A stretch of DNA of 64,000 nt from NCBI RefSeq assembly GCF_035956715.1, contig NZ_CP108381.1, positions 4,062,001 through 4,126,000 on the forward strand. Direction: 5' to 3'. Below, piece after piece: positions 44,173-51,966 of this stretch (positions are counted from its first letter, which is position 1; each line of letters starts with the position of its first letter). The notes beneath the pieces were generated by a model. The model ran no database searches. It saw only the letters and a list, made by a program, of their open reading frames with translations, and had not been told where the DNA came from. The position numbers and the translations under genes were made by a program. This DNA comes from Nocardia sp. NBC_01329. GTDB taxonomy: Bacteria > Actinomycetota > Actinomycetes > Mycobacteriales > Mycobacteriaceae.

Positions 44173-45669
44173 ATGATCATTCTCGGAATCGCGATCAGCG
44201 TGTTCGCGGTAATCGGCATCGGCCTGCTGGTCGCCCGGAAGGTGGACGGCGACAGCGTCAACTTCCTCGTCGCCGGACGGTCGCTGGGCCTACCACTGGT
44301 CGCGGCGGGCCTGATGGGCCAGGCCGTCGACTCCAACGCCACCCTCGGAAACACCGATCTGGCCGGTTCGCTCGGCTTCTGGGCCGGCGCCTCGCTACCG
44401 CTCGGACTCGGCCTGTGCCTCCTGCTCACCGGACTCTTCTTCGCGAAACCGATGAACCGCATGGGCCTGCTGACCCTGCCGGACTTCTATCGGATCAAGT
44501 ACGGGCGCGGGGTCGAGCTCTGCGCCTCGATCCTGATGATCTTCAGCTTCTGCATTCTGCTCGCGGGCAATCTCGTCGCCGGTGGCTACCTGTTCGAACG
44601 ATTTCTCGGTATCCCCTACACCGCCGGAGTCCTGCTCATCGTGGCGATCGTGATGACCTACACGGTGACCGGCGGGATGTTCAGCGACGCCTACACCGCG
44701 CTCGCCCAGATGGTGATCACCGTGATCGGATCGCTCGCACTGCTGATCTGGGTGGGATCGACCTACGGGATCCATATCCCGGACGGTATGGGCCCGTTCG
44801 ACCTCGGGCAGCTCGGTGACAGCTCCCAGGGCGCGGTGGTGAACTGGGCGACGCTGATCGCGCTCGGTATCGGCGACATCGTCGCCATCGACTTCATGCA
44901 ACGCATCTTCTCGGCCCGCTCCCCCGAGATCGCCCGCCGCGCCTGCTTCGTGGGCGCCGCCGGCACCGCCGTGGTCGGTATCCCGTACGCCCTGGTCGCG
45001 CTCGCCACCACCGATCTCACCGGTGACGGCGGCGGCCCGCGACTGCTGGCCCTGCTGGACGAACACGCTCCGGCGGGTCTGGCGATCCTGGTGCTGTCGG
45101 CGATCGTCGCGGCCTCGTGCTCCACGGCCAACGGCGCCATCCTCGGCACGGCATCGGTGGCGACCCGCAATGTCGCCGGACGGACCGAACGCACCGATGC
45201 CGCCGGCCGCGACACCCTGCTGCGGGATGTGCGGATCACCATGATCCCGGTCGTCGCGGTGGCGATCTTCTTCGCGGTACAGGTACCGCAGACCGGCATC
45301 CTGCTCACCCTGGCCTTCGATCTGATGCTCGCCGGGCTGATCGTCCCGTTCGTCGCCGCTCACCTCAGCACCCGGATCACCACCGCGGCCGCGGTGGCGG
45401 CCATGGTGGGCGGGCTCGGCGTCCGGCTGGTCCTGTTCGTACTCACCCCCACGATGTACGGGGTACCGAACACGGTTCTCCATATCGACAATTCACTGAT
45501 CGGACCGGGATTCGACGGGTGGCCCACTTTCTTCGGCTTCCTCTCCTCGCTGCTGGCCTTCCTCGGCACGCTCGCCGTACAGCGTGCGCGTACTCCGGCC
45601 GAGAAGCCCTCCGTCGAACCGCGACCCACATCGCGGCCCGTCCCCGAACCCGTCGTCCAGCACGGCTGA
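44173..45669 (+). CDS. Sodium:solute symporter (SSS) family transporter
   Basis: A 498-residue carrier with about 13 helices of the SSS/LeuT-fold family. MIILGIAISVFAVIGIGLLVARK opens helix 1, then LVAGRSLGLPLVAAGLMGQAVDSNATLGN contributes to sodium binding, and ELCASILMIFSFCILLAGNLVAGGYLFERF and ASCSTANGAILGTASVATRN are family segments. It heads the operon with the two DUF1989 genes and the carboxyltransferase, so a nitrogenous substrate such as urea, guanidine or an amide is likely. GTG 44149 is an alternative start. Confidence 0.85.
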   Translation: MIILGIAISVFAVIGIGLLVARKVDGDSVNFLVAGRSLGLPLVAAGLMGQAVDSNATLGNTDLAGSLGFWAGASLPLGLGLCLLLTGLFFAKPMNRMGLLTLPDFYRIKYGRGVELCASILMIFSFCILLAGNLVAGGYLFERFLGIPYTAGVLLIVAIVMTYTVTGGMFSDAYTALAQMVITVIGSLALLIWVGSTYGIHIPDGMGPFDLGQLGDSSQGAVVNWATLIALGIGDIVAIDFMQRIFSARSPEIARRACFVGAAGTAVVGIPYALVALATTDLTGDGGGPRLLALLDEHAPAGLAILVLSAIVAASCSTANGAILGTASVATRNVAGRTERTDAAGRDTLLRDVRITMIPVVAVAIFFAVQVPQTGILLTLAFDLMLAGLIVPFVAAHLSTRITTAAAVAAMVGGLGVRLVLFVLTPTMYGVPNTVLHIDNSLIGPGFDGWPTFFGFLSSLLAFLGTLAVQRARTPAEKPSVEPRPTSRPVPEPVVQHG

Positions 45670-45702
45670 TCTCGCCTCCGGACCCGACGAGCAAGGAAAG
45701 CT

Positions 45703-46497
45703 ATGACACACCCTGCCTCGACACACCCTGCCTCGACATCTCCTGCCTCGACGAACACTGCCTCGACGACCGCCGCCCGTGCACACGCCCGCGCCCAGGC
45801 GACCGCGACCACAGCTGCTCCCGCGCTGCCCGAAGGCGTTCCGCTCGATGACACCACCTGGACCGTCCGGCTGCCACCCGGTGGCTACACCAGCACGGTG
45901 CTGGGCCGCGGAACTCGGCTCCGGCTCGCCGATCCGCACGGTGCGGCCTGCGCGCATCTGTTCCTGCTGCGCGCGGAATCCCCCTGGGAACGGCTCAATG
46001 TCGCCGACACCGTGAAGGTGCCCTGGCAGGCCTACCTGGGGACCGGCCATCCGCTGTTGTCCGATCAAGGCCGACTACTGGCCACTGTGGTCGCCGATAC
46101 CTCGGGCCGCCACGACACGCTCTGCGGTTCCACTCGCGAAGGCCGGCTGCTGCTGGAACGCGCGGCGACCAAACACGGTCTGTCACCGCGGGATATCGGC
46201 CCGACGCTCTCGTTCTTCCGCGGGGTGCGGGTGGGCGGAGACGGTGCCCTCACCGCGACGGGATCCGCCGGCGCCGGAGCCTACGTCGACCTGATCGTCC
46301 AGCTGCCGGTGACTGTGCTGGTGGCAGCCACCGCGCACCCCCTCGACGATTCCCCCGTCACCGATGTCGATCTGGTCGCCTGGCCGGGCGAGCGCCTCAC
46401 AGCGGATACCGCGAACGACGACCCGGAATACCGGCGTGCCGTCGAGAACACCGAACAGGCCTGGTCGGCCGCCCGCACCCGACAGGAGTGGATATGA
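45703..46497 (+). CDS. DUF1989 protein, urea-carboxylase-associated / carboxyguanidine deiminase subunit B-like
   Basis: A 264-residue protein. Residues 2-40 are a repeat-derived Ala/Thr/Pro linker. The DUF1989 domain follows: TWTVRLPPGGYTSTVLGRGTRLRLADPHGAACAHLFLL, then RHDTLCGSTREGR and a Asp/His-rich end DDSPVTDVDLVAWPGERL. DUF1989 pairs are known as urea-carboxylase-associated proteins and, in some bacteria, as the two subunits of carboxyguanidine deiminase that convert carboxyguanidine to allophanate. This is the larger (type 2) partner. A GAAAG ribosome-binding site precedes the ATG, and the stop overlaps the next ATG (ATGA). Confidence 0.82.
   Translation: MTHPASTHPASTSPASTNTASTTAARAHARAQATATTAAPALPEGVPLDDTTWTVRLPPGGYTSTVLGRGTRLRLADPHGAACAHLFLLRAESPWERLNVADTVKVPWQAYLGTGHPLLSDQGRLLATVVADTSGRHDTLCGSTREGRLLLERAATKHGLSPRDIGPTLSFFRGVRVGGDGALTATGSAGAGAYVDLIVQLPVTVLVAATAHPLDDSPVTDVDLVAWPGERLTADTANDDPEYRRAVENTEQAWSAARTRQEWI
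45706..45765 (+). repeat. Four tandem 15-bp units at the 5' end of a DUF1989 gene
   Basis: Units start at 45706, 45721, 45736 and 45751; the first two are identical (ACACACCCTGCCTCG) and the others diverge slightly. Being five codons each, they encode THPAS, THPAS, TSPAS and TNTAS at residues 2-21 of the protein, so copy-number change would not shift the frame. Confidence 0.9.
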
Positions 46498-47111
46498 ACA
46501 CCGCGACAGCGACAGTCGTACTCGACGAGACCGTCCCGGCGTGCGCGCCGTGGTCGGCGATCGTAGGCGCGGGTGAACGTCTCGACATCGTCGATCTGCA
46601 CGGCAACCAGGCCGTCGACTGCCTGCTCTACTCCGCCGCCGACCACACCGAACGCTACAGCGCCCAGGCCACGGTGACCGCGCAGCGCAATATCTTCCTC
46701 ACCACCGGGAGCGTGCTACGCACCGACGCGGGTACCGCGCTGATGACGGTGATCGCCGACGAGGTCGGCAACCACGACACCATCGCCGGCGCCTGCTCCC
46801 AGGAGTCCAATACGCTGCGCTACGGCCAGCACACCCGCCATCAGCACGCGTGCGTGGAGAACTTCCTGGCCGAGGCGGCGAAATGGGGTATGGGCAAACG
46901 GGATCTGGTATCCAATATCAACTGGTTCATGAATGTTCCGGTGGAATCCGACGGCACGCTGGGGATCGTCGACGGCCTGTCGGCACCGGGTAAAACCGTA
47001 TCGCTGCGCGCCGAGATCGACACCCTGGTCCTGGTATCCAACTGCCCGCAGATCAACAACCCCTGCAACGGCTTCGATCCCACCCCCGTTCGCATGGTGG
47101 TGACCCGGTGA
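46494..47111 (+). CDS. DUF1989 protein, urea-carboxylase-associated / carboxyguanidine deiminase subunit A-like
   Basis: A 205-residue DUF1989 domain protein, the type 1 partner. Characteristic segments are VPACAPWSAIVGAGERLDIVDLHGNQAVDCLLYSA, ADHTERYSAQATVTAQRNIFLTTGSVL, GNHDTIAGACSQESNTLRYGQHTRHQHACVENFLAEAAKWGMGKRDLVSNINWFMNVPV and SNCPQINNPCNGFDPTPVRMVV. The conserved Cys/His/Asp residues suggest a metal centre. Its start overlaps the preceding stop by four bases and its stop overlaps the next GTG, so all three proteins should be made in step. Confidence 0.87.
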   Translation: MNTATATVVLDETVPACAPWSAIVGAGERLDIVDLHGNQAVDCLLYSAADHTERYSAQATVTAQRNIFLTTGSVLRTDAGTALMTVIADEVGNHDTIAGACSQESNTLRYGQHTRHQHACVENFLAEAAKWGMGKRDLVSNINWFMNVPVESDGTLGIVDGLSAPGKTVSLRAEIDTLVLVSNCPQINNPCNGFDPTPVRMVVTR

Positions 47112-49120
47112 CCGCCCCGGTGGCGCTCACTCCGGCCGCCGAGCCGGTGGCCGAACCTCGCGGCGCGGTGGTCGAACGCCCCGGTCTGCTCACCACCGTG
47201 CAGGACTGGCCCGGCCGGACCGGATACTGGCATGTCGGGGTACCGCCGTCGGGCCCGATGGACGATCTGTCCTTCCGGCTCGGCAACCGCGCACTGGGCA
47301 ACGCCGAGACCGCGGCCGGATTGGAATGCACCATGGCCGGCCCGGCACTGCGGTTCGCCGAACCGACGTGGGCATGTGTGACCGGAGCGCCCGTCACGGT
47401 GACGGTGGCCGGACGCCCGGTGCCGCTATGGCGACCGGTTCTCGTACCCGCCGGTGAACTTCTCGATATCGGAGCGATCAGCGGGCCGGGGATGCGCTGC
47501 TACGTCCTGGTCTCCGGCGGCCTGCGGCTACCGGCGTACCTCGGAAGCACCGCCACATTCACCCTGGGCCGGTTCGGCGGGGTGGACGGGCGTGCCCTGG
47601 CGGCCGGCGATGTACTGCCGGTCGAGCCCATACCTGGCCCACCGGCCGGGGCCGTTCCCGGCGGGGAACAGCCGGTCCTCACCCACGATTGGGAGATCGC
47701 GGTCACCGAAGGTCCGCACGGAGCGCCCGAGTTCTTCACCCGCGAAGATATCGATACGCTGCTGAAAACCTCCTACGAGGTGCATTTCAACTCCGACCGC
47801 ACCGGTGTGCGGCTCATCGGGCCCAAACCGCGCTGGGCCCGCCCCGACGGCGGTGAGGCGGGTCTGCATCCGTCGAATATCCACGACACCGCATACAGTG
47901 TCGGCGCCCTCGATTTCACCGGTGACACGCCGATCCTGCTCGGACCCGACGGCCCCAGTCTCGGCGGTTTCGTGTGCCCGGTGACGGTGACCGCCGCCGA
48001 CCTGTGGAAACTCGGCCAGCTGTGCCCCGGCGACCGGGTGCGCTTCGTACCGGTGCGCGCGGACCGGACCGCCTCGCCGTACGAACTCGGCCCCGCCCGC
48101 CGGGCGGGCTGGCCGATCGTGCTGTCGCGCGGCGGTGACGGCGACGACGGCGTCTTGCGGAAGACGGAGACCGCGGACGGTACTCCGGTGACCTACCGCC
48201 GGGCGGGCGACGACGGAATCCTCGTCGAATACGGTGCCATGACATTGGACCTCGAACTACGTGCCCGGGTCCACGCCCTGTACGAACGGCTGCGGGCGCG
48301 CGGCGAACGGGGTATCACCGAACTGACTCCCGGCGTCCGTTCGCTCCAGCTCCGGGTCGATCCGCGTACCCGCAGAATCGCCTCGGCCCTGGACCTGCTG
48401 ACCGAGATCGAGACCGAACTACCGGCCGCAGACGATCTGATCGTCCCCAGCCGCACGGTGGATCTACCGCTGTCGTGGGACGATCCGGCGACCCGGGAGG
48501 CGATCACTCGGTACATGCACGGCGTACGCGCCGACGCCCCGTGGTGCCCGTGGAATATCGAGTTCATCCGGCGGATGAACGGACTCGATACCGTCGCCGA
48601 TGTCTTCGATACCGTTTTCGCCGCCGAGTATCTGGTCCTCGGACTCGGAGATGTCTATCTCGGTGCGCCGCTGGCCACCCCGATCGACCCCCGGCACCGC
48701 CTGGTCACCACGAAATACAACCCGGCGCGTACCTGGACACCGGAGAACGCGGTCGGTATCGGCGGAGCGTATCTGTGCGTCTACGGGATGGAAGGACCGG
48801 GCGGTTATCAATTCGTCGGCCGCACCACCCAGGTCTGGAGCCGGCGCGCCGATACCGGGACTCCGTGGCTGCTGCGCTTCTTCGACCGAATCCGCTGGTA
48901 TCCGGTGAGCGCCGAGGAACTGCTCGACCTACGTGCCGACATCGCCGCCGGCCGCGGCGAAATGCGGACCGGGCCGGGCGAATTCCGTCTGGCCGACTAT
49001 CGCACGTTCCTGGCCGAACAGGCGGATTCGATCGAATCGTTCCGGTCCCGGCAGTCGGCCGCCTTCGCGGCCGAACGCGAATCCTGGCACCGCTCCGGCG
49101 AACTGGGCCGGACACAGTGA
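47108..49120 (+). CDS. Stand-alone carboxyltransferase of urea/guanidine carboxylase type (AHS2-AHS1, no BC or BCCP)
   Basis: A 670-residue protein made of the KipA-like AHS2 domain (about 20-320: VVERPGLLTTVQDWPGRTGYWHVGVPPSGPMDDLSFRLGNRALGN) and the KipI-like AHS1 domain (about 350-660: DDGILVEYGAMTLDLELRARVHALYERLRARGERGITELTPGVRSLQLRVDP). Urea and guanidine carboxylases normally carry a biotin carboxylase domain before and a biotin carrier domain after these. Both are absent here, and the start is a GTG overlapping the preceding stop (GTGA), so this is a coupled intact gene, not a frameshift product. It must use a BC/BCCP from elsewhere, or work like 5-oxoprolinase subunits. Confidence 0.85.
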   Translation: MTAPVALTPAAEPVAEPRGAVVERPGLLTTVQDWPGRTGYWHVGVPPSGPMDDLSFRLGNRALGNAETAAGLECTMAGPALRFAEPTWACVTGAPVTVTVAGRPVPLWRPVLVPAGELLDIGAISGPGMRCYVLVSGGLRLPAYLGSTATFTLGRFGGVDGRALAAGDVLPVEPIPGPPAGAVPGGEQPVLTHDWEIAVTEGPHGAPEFFTREDIDTLLKTSYEVHFNSDRTGVRLIGPKPRWARPDGGEAGLHPSNIHDTAYSVGALDFTGDTPILLGPDGPSLGGFVCPVTVTAADLWKLGQLCPGDRVRFVPVRADRTASPYELGPARRAGWPIVLSRGGDGDDGVLRKTETADGTPVTYRRAGDDGILVEYGAMTLDLELRARVHALYERLRARGERGITELTPGVRSLQLRVDPRTRRIASALDLLTEIETELPAADDLIVPSRTVDLPLSWDDPATREAITRYMHGVRADAPWCPWNIEFIRRMNGLDTVADVFDTVFAAEYLVLGLGDVYLGAPLATPIDPRHRLVTTKYNPARTWTPENAVGIGGAYLCVYGMEGPGGYQFVGRTTQVWSRRADTGTPWLLRFFDRIRWYPVSAEELLDLRADIAAGRGEMRTGPGEFRLADYRTFLAEQADSIESFRSRQSAAFAAERESWHRSGELGRTQ

Positions 49121-49129
49121 AACGCCCGG

Positions 49130-49176
49130 CTCCGCACGCCCTGCGGGGCCGGTGACGCGGGGCGCCGCGTGCGGAG
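49130..49176. terminator. Bidirectional terminator between the nitrogen and siderophore loci
   Basis: Perfect 10-bp arms CTCCGCACGC (49130-49139) and GCGTGCGGAG (49167-49176), with a 27-nt loop, sit exactly between the carboxyltransferase stop and the isochorismatase stop, which converge. Confidence 0.65.
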
Positions 49177-49833
49177 TCAGGCCCCCGAAGCGACCACCGC
49201 GGGCTGCAACTGGTCCAGCATCTCGTCGGTGCTGAGCACCATGCCGCAGCGACGGGCGGTGTACTTCAGGGCGATCGAATGCTCTTCACGGCTGAAATCG
49301 GCCACGGCGTCGTGCGCCAGGAACGCATGTATATCGTTCATGAACGCCTCGGCCGCGCTGAGCATGCAGCCCATATGGGCGTACACCCCGGTGACCACCA
49401 ACTGGTCCCGGTTCCGGTAACCGAGCAGTTGACGCAGGTCCGTGCGCTGGAACGCCGAATACCGCCATTTGGTGACCTGAATGTCCTGAGCACCGGGGGT
49501 CAATGCGGCGATGACCTCGGTATCGGGTCCGTCCGACATCCCGGTGCCCCAGAAATCGGCGAGCAGCCCGCGGCGGTCGGGATGCTGATCTCCCGGCTGC
49601 ATGCTGTAGATCACCGGAATGCCCAGTTCGTGGCATCGATCGCGCAGCCGGACGATATTGTCGATCATCGTCCGGGCGGGGTCACGATCCAGCTGGTAGG
49701 CGTCGAGGAAGTAGTTCTGCATGTCGTGGATCAGCAGGGCGGTGCGATCGGGGTCGAGTCTCCAGGCCACTCTGTTGGTGATCTCGTCGTCCGACGACGG
49801 CATCGCATAGGGCGCGATCGGCTGCATGGGCAT
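49177..49833 (-). CDS. entB: Isochorismatase, free-standing (EntB/DhbB N-terminal type)
   Basis: A 218-residue enzyme splitting isochorismate to pyruvate and 2,3-dihydro-2,3-dihydroxybenzoate. It starts like EntB (YAMPSSDDEITNRVAWRLDPDRTALLIHDMQNYFLDAY, Asp37). The Lys122 context is VTKWRYSAFQRTDLRQLL, and VTGVYAHMGCMLSAAEAFMNDI is the EntB-type loop in which the usual catalytic Cys is Gly. Unlike EntB, the protein ends here and lacks the aryl carrier domain, which is encoded separately at 53667. A GAGGAG ribosome-binding site lies 8 nt upstream. It follows entC and entA in one operon. Confidence 0.92.
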   Translation of the reverse strand: MPMQPIAPYAMPSSDDEITNRVAWRLDPDRTALLIHDMQNYFLDAYQLDRDPARTMIDNIVRLRDRCHELGIPVIYSMQPGDQHPDRRGLLADFWGTGMSDGPDTEVIAALTPGAQDIQVTKWRYSAFQRTDLRQLLGYRNRDQLVVTGVYAHMGCMLSAAEAFMNDIHAFLAHDAVADFSREEHSIALKYTARRCGMVLSTDEMLDQLQPAVVASGA

Positions 49834-49915
49834 GTCCAGAACTCCTCATCTTCTTGTGGCCCACAACCTTCTGGAGGGGCTGCGAGCCCGGGCGCAGTGG
49901 CGAAAAGGTGATCGG

Positions 49916-51064
49916 TCAGGGCACCGCCGCGGGACGGCCGGCAACTCCCAGCGGTCCGAGGACCCGCTGAAGTTTTCCGGTGGTCTCGGCCAGTTCGTCC
50001 TCCGGATCGGATTCCGCGACGATGCCGCCGCCGGCATAGGCCACCAGGGTCCGATTGTCGGCAGCGAGTTCCGCGCAGCGGATGCTGACCATCCACTCAC
50101 CGTTGCCGTCGGCGTCACACCAGCCCACGGCACCCGCGTAGAAACCGCGTTCGCCCTCCAGCTCGGCGATCAACCGGGCGGCGGCCGCCGTCGGAGTACC
50201 GCAGATCGCCGGAGTGGGGTGTAGCGCCGCGGCCAGTTCCAGCGCCGAGGGGCCGGCAGCCGGGACGGTCGCGCTCAGCGTGGTGCCGAGATGCCACATG
50301 GCAGGTGTTTCGGTGAGATCGGGCCGCGCGGGTGTGCGCACATCGGTGCACCGGTCCCGCAGCACCCCGGCCACATGGTCGACCACATAGCCGTGTTCGT
50401 GCTGATCCTTCGCCGAACCGAGCAGCGTCTCGGCAGCGATCCGGTCGGCCAGGGCGTTCTCCGGTACCCGCCGAGCCGAACCGGCCAGCGGATGACTCGT
50501 AACCTCCGTACCGATCCGCCGCACCAGGATCTCCGGGCTGGAACCCACCAGGTGGCGGCCGGTGAACAGGCCACCCGCCGCGGTCAGATCCACCAGGTAG
50601 CCGTTCCCGGCGGGGTCGGTGGAAACCAGCAGATCGAGCAGATCGGCCGCGCGGACGGCGCGATCGGCCCGGGCCCGGAGCGCGCGCGCCAGGACCACCT
50701 TTCGCAACGGATGGGCCGGATCGGCAAGCAGGCGCACCGCGGCGCCCACCCGGCGCACATGCTCCTCGGGCTCCGGAAGATGTTCGGTGACCGCGATATC
50801 GGGTGCGGCGACCGGGTCCGCGGTCCGGGGGCCGTCGGTCAACGAGATCGTGTCGGGCGCCCACAATGCCGCGGGCGCACCCGGTTTGAACGGTAGCGCG
50901 CCGACGATATGACTCACCCGCCGCGCACGCAGTTGCGCGACGGCTTCGGCGGCACTGTGGAAGACACGCCCTCCGGCGGACGCGGTCACGGTGCGCTGCG
51001 GCCGGGACAGGACAAAGGCGGGATCCGCGGGATGAGCGGGGTTCTCGGCGTTGATGATGATCAT
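49916..51064 (-). CDS. entC: Isochorismate synthase
   Basis: A 382-residue chorismate-utilising enzyme producing isochorismate. Signatures: RKVVLARALRARADR, FTGRHLVGSSPEILVRRIGTEVTSHPLAGSARR (the HPLAGS form distinguishes isochorismate synthases from PabB/TrpE), MWHLGTTLSATVP, HPTPAICGTPTAAAARLIAELEGERGFYAGAVGWCDADGNGEWMVSIR. It is in the same operon as entA, whose stop lies 9 bp upstream, and entB. It feeds the DHB pathway rather than a one-step salicylate synthase such as MbtI. Confidence 0.92.
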   Translation of the reverse strand: MIIINAENPAHPADPAFVLSRPQRTVTASAGGRVFHSAAEAVAQLRARRVSHIVGALPFKPGAPAALWAPDTISLTDGPRTADPVAAPDIAVTEHLPEPEEHVRRVGAAVRLLADPAHPLRKVVLARALRARADRAVRAADLLDLLVSTDPAGNGYLVDLTAAGGLFTGRHLVGSSPEILVRRIGTEVTSHPLAGSARRVPENALADRIAAETLLGSAKDQHEHGYVVDHVAGVLRDRCTDVRTPARPDLTETPAMWHLGTTLSATVPAAGPSALELAAALHPTPAICGTPTAAAARLIAELEGERGFYAGAVGWCDADGNGEWMVSIRCAELAADNRTLVAYAGGGIVAESDPEDELAETTGKLQRVLGPLGVAGRPAAVP

Positions 51065-51073
51065 CCTCTCGTG

Positions 51074-51880
51074 TCACATATCCAGCGTTGCGCCGCCGTC
51101 GACCCGCAGGTCGTGCATGGTGATGTGGCGCGCGGCGTCGGAAACCAGAAAGCGGACGGCGGCTGCGATATCCGTGGGATCGGCGATCCGCCGCAGCGGG
51201 ATGCCCAGCCGGTAGTTCTCGGGGTCACCGTCGAGCAGGCTTGCCCGCCCGGCCTCGCCGAGACCGTTGTCGTCGGAGTCCGCGTACATTCCGCGCAGCA
51301 TCGGGGTATCGGTGGAACCCGGGGAGACCAGATTGACCCGCACCCCGTGCGGTGCCACCTGGAGCGCGAGCGAACGGGTGAACGCCGAGGCCGCGGCCTT
51401 CGCCGCGCCGTAGGCGGCGAGATTCACGCGGGGCACGCTGGCGGAGTTGGACGAGACGACCACGATGGATCCGCGCCCGGCGGCCACCATTTCGCGGGCC
51501 GCGCGCTGGGCCACGTACACCGCGCCGTTGGTATTGACGGCTACACAGCGCTGCCATTCCGCCGGGGAGGTATCCAGTGCGGATCCGCCGATCATCGAAC
51601 CTGCGGCGTGCACGACCACCCGGGGTGCGCCGCGTTCGGCGAGCTCCTTGTCGAACGCCTCCGCGACGACGGCCGCGTCACTGACGTCGACCTCTACCGA
51701 GGTGATATCGGTTCCCTCGTATTGCCGTCCGAGCCGTGCGGCGACCTCGTGTACCCGGGAGTCCCGGTCCCACAGGGAGATATGCGCGGAATCGCCGGCG
51801 AGTTCGGCTGCGATCGCCGCGCCGATTCCCCCTGCGGCTCCGGTGACGATGACCCCTTCGCCCCATTGCTTCGTGACCAT
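51074..51880 (-). CDS. entA: 2,3-dihydro-2,3-dihydroxybenzoate dehydrogenase
   Basis: A 268-residue short-chain dehydrogenase that oxidises the isochorismatase product to 2,3-dihydroxybenzoate with NAD+. It has the glycine motif VTGAAGGIGAAIA, NTNGAVYVAQRAA, catalytic Ser in VVVSSNSASV, and Y-x3-K in AAYGAAKAAASAFTRSLA. VSPGSTDTPMLRGMY and the closing VDGGATLDM are EntA-like. The proposed ATG at 51880 is the last base of an IdeR box, leaving no room for a conventional ribosome-binding site, so the mRNA may be leaderless. Confidence 0.9.
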   Translation of the reverse strand: MVTKQWGEGVIVTGAAGGIGAAIAAELAGDSAHISLWDRDSRVHEVAARLGRQYEGTDITSVEVDVSDAAVVAEAFDKELAERGAPRVVVHAAGSMIGGSALDTSPAEWQRCVAVNTNGAVYVAQRAAREMVAAGRGSIVVVSSNSASVPRVNLAAYGAAKAAASAFTRSLALQVAPHGVRVNLVSPGSTDTPMLRGMYADSDDNGLGEAGRASLLDGDPENYRLGIPLRRIADPTDIAAAVRFLVSDAARHITMHDLRVDGGATLDM

Positions 51881-51898
51881 TAGGTTAGCCTAACCTCT
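51880..51898. promoter_or_regulatory. IdeR/DtxR iron box between entA and entE
   Basis: TTAGGTTAGCCTAACCTCT matches the IdeR consensus TTAGGTTAGSCTAACCTAA at 17 of 19 positions; the inner 17 bp are a perfect palindrome. It lies in the divergent promoter region, so iron-loaded IdeR would silence both the entACB and entE units. Confidence 0.92.
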
Positions 51899-51966
51899 AG
51901 TTACACCGCAAGGCTAGCATTCCGGTGTGACATCGAACAAGATCGCTGATCGGAAAGAGGTGCTTC

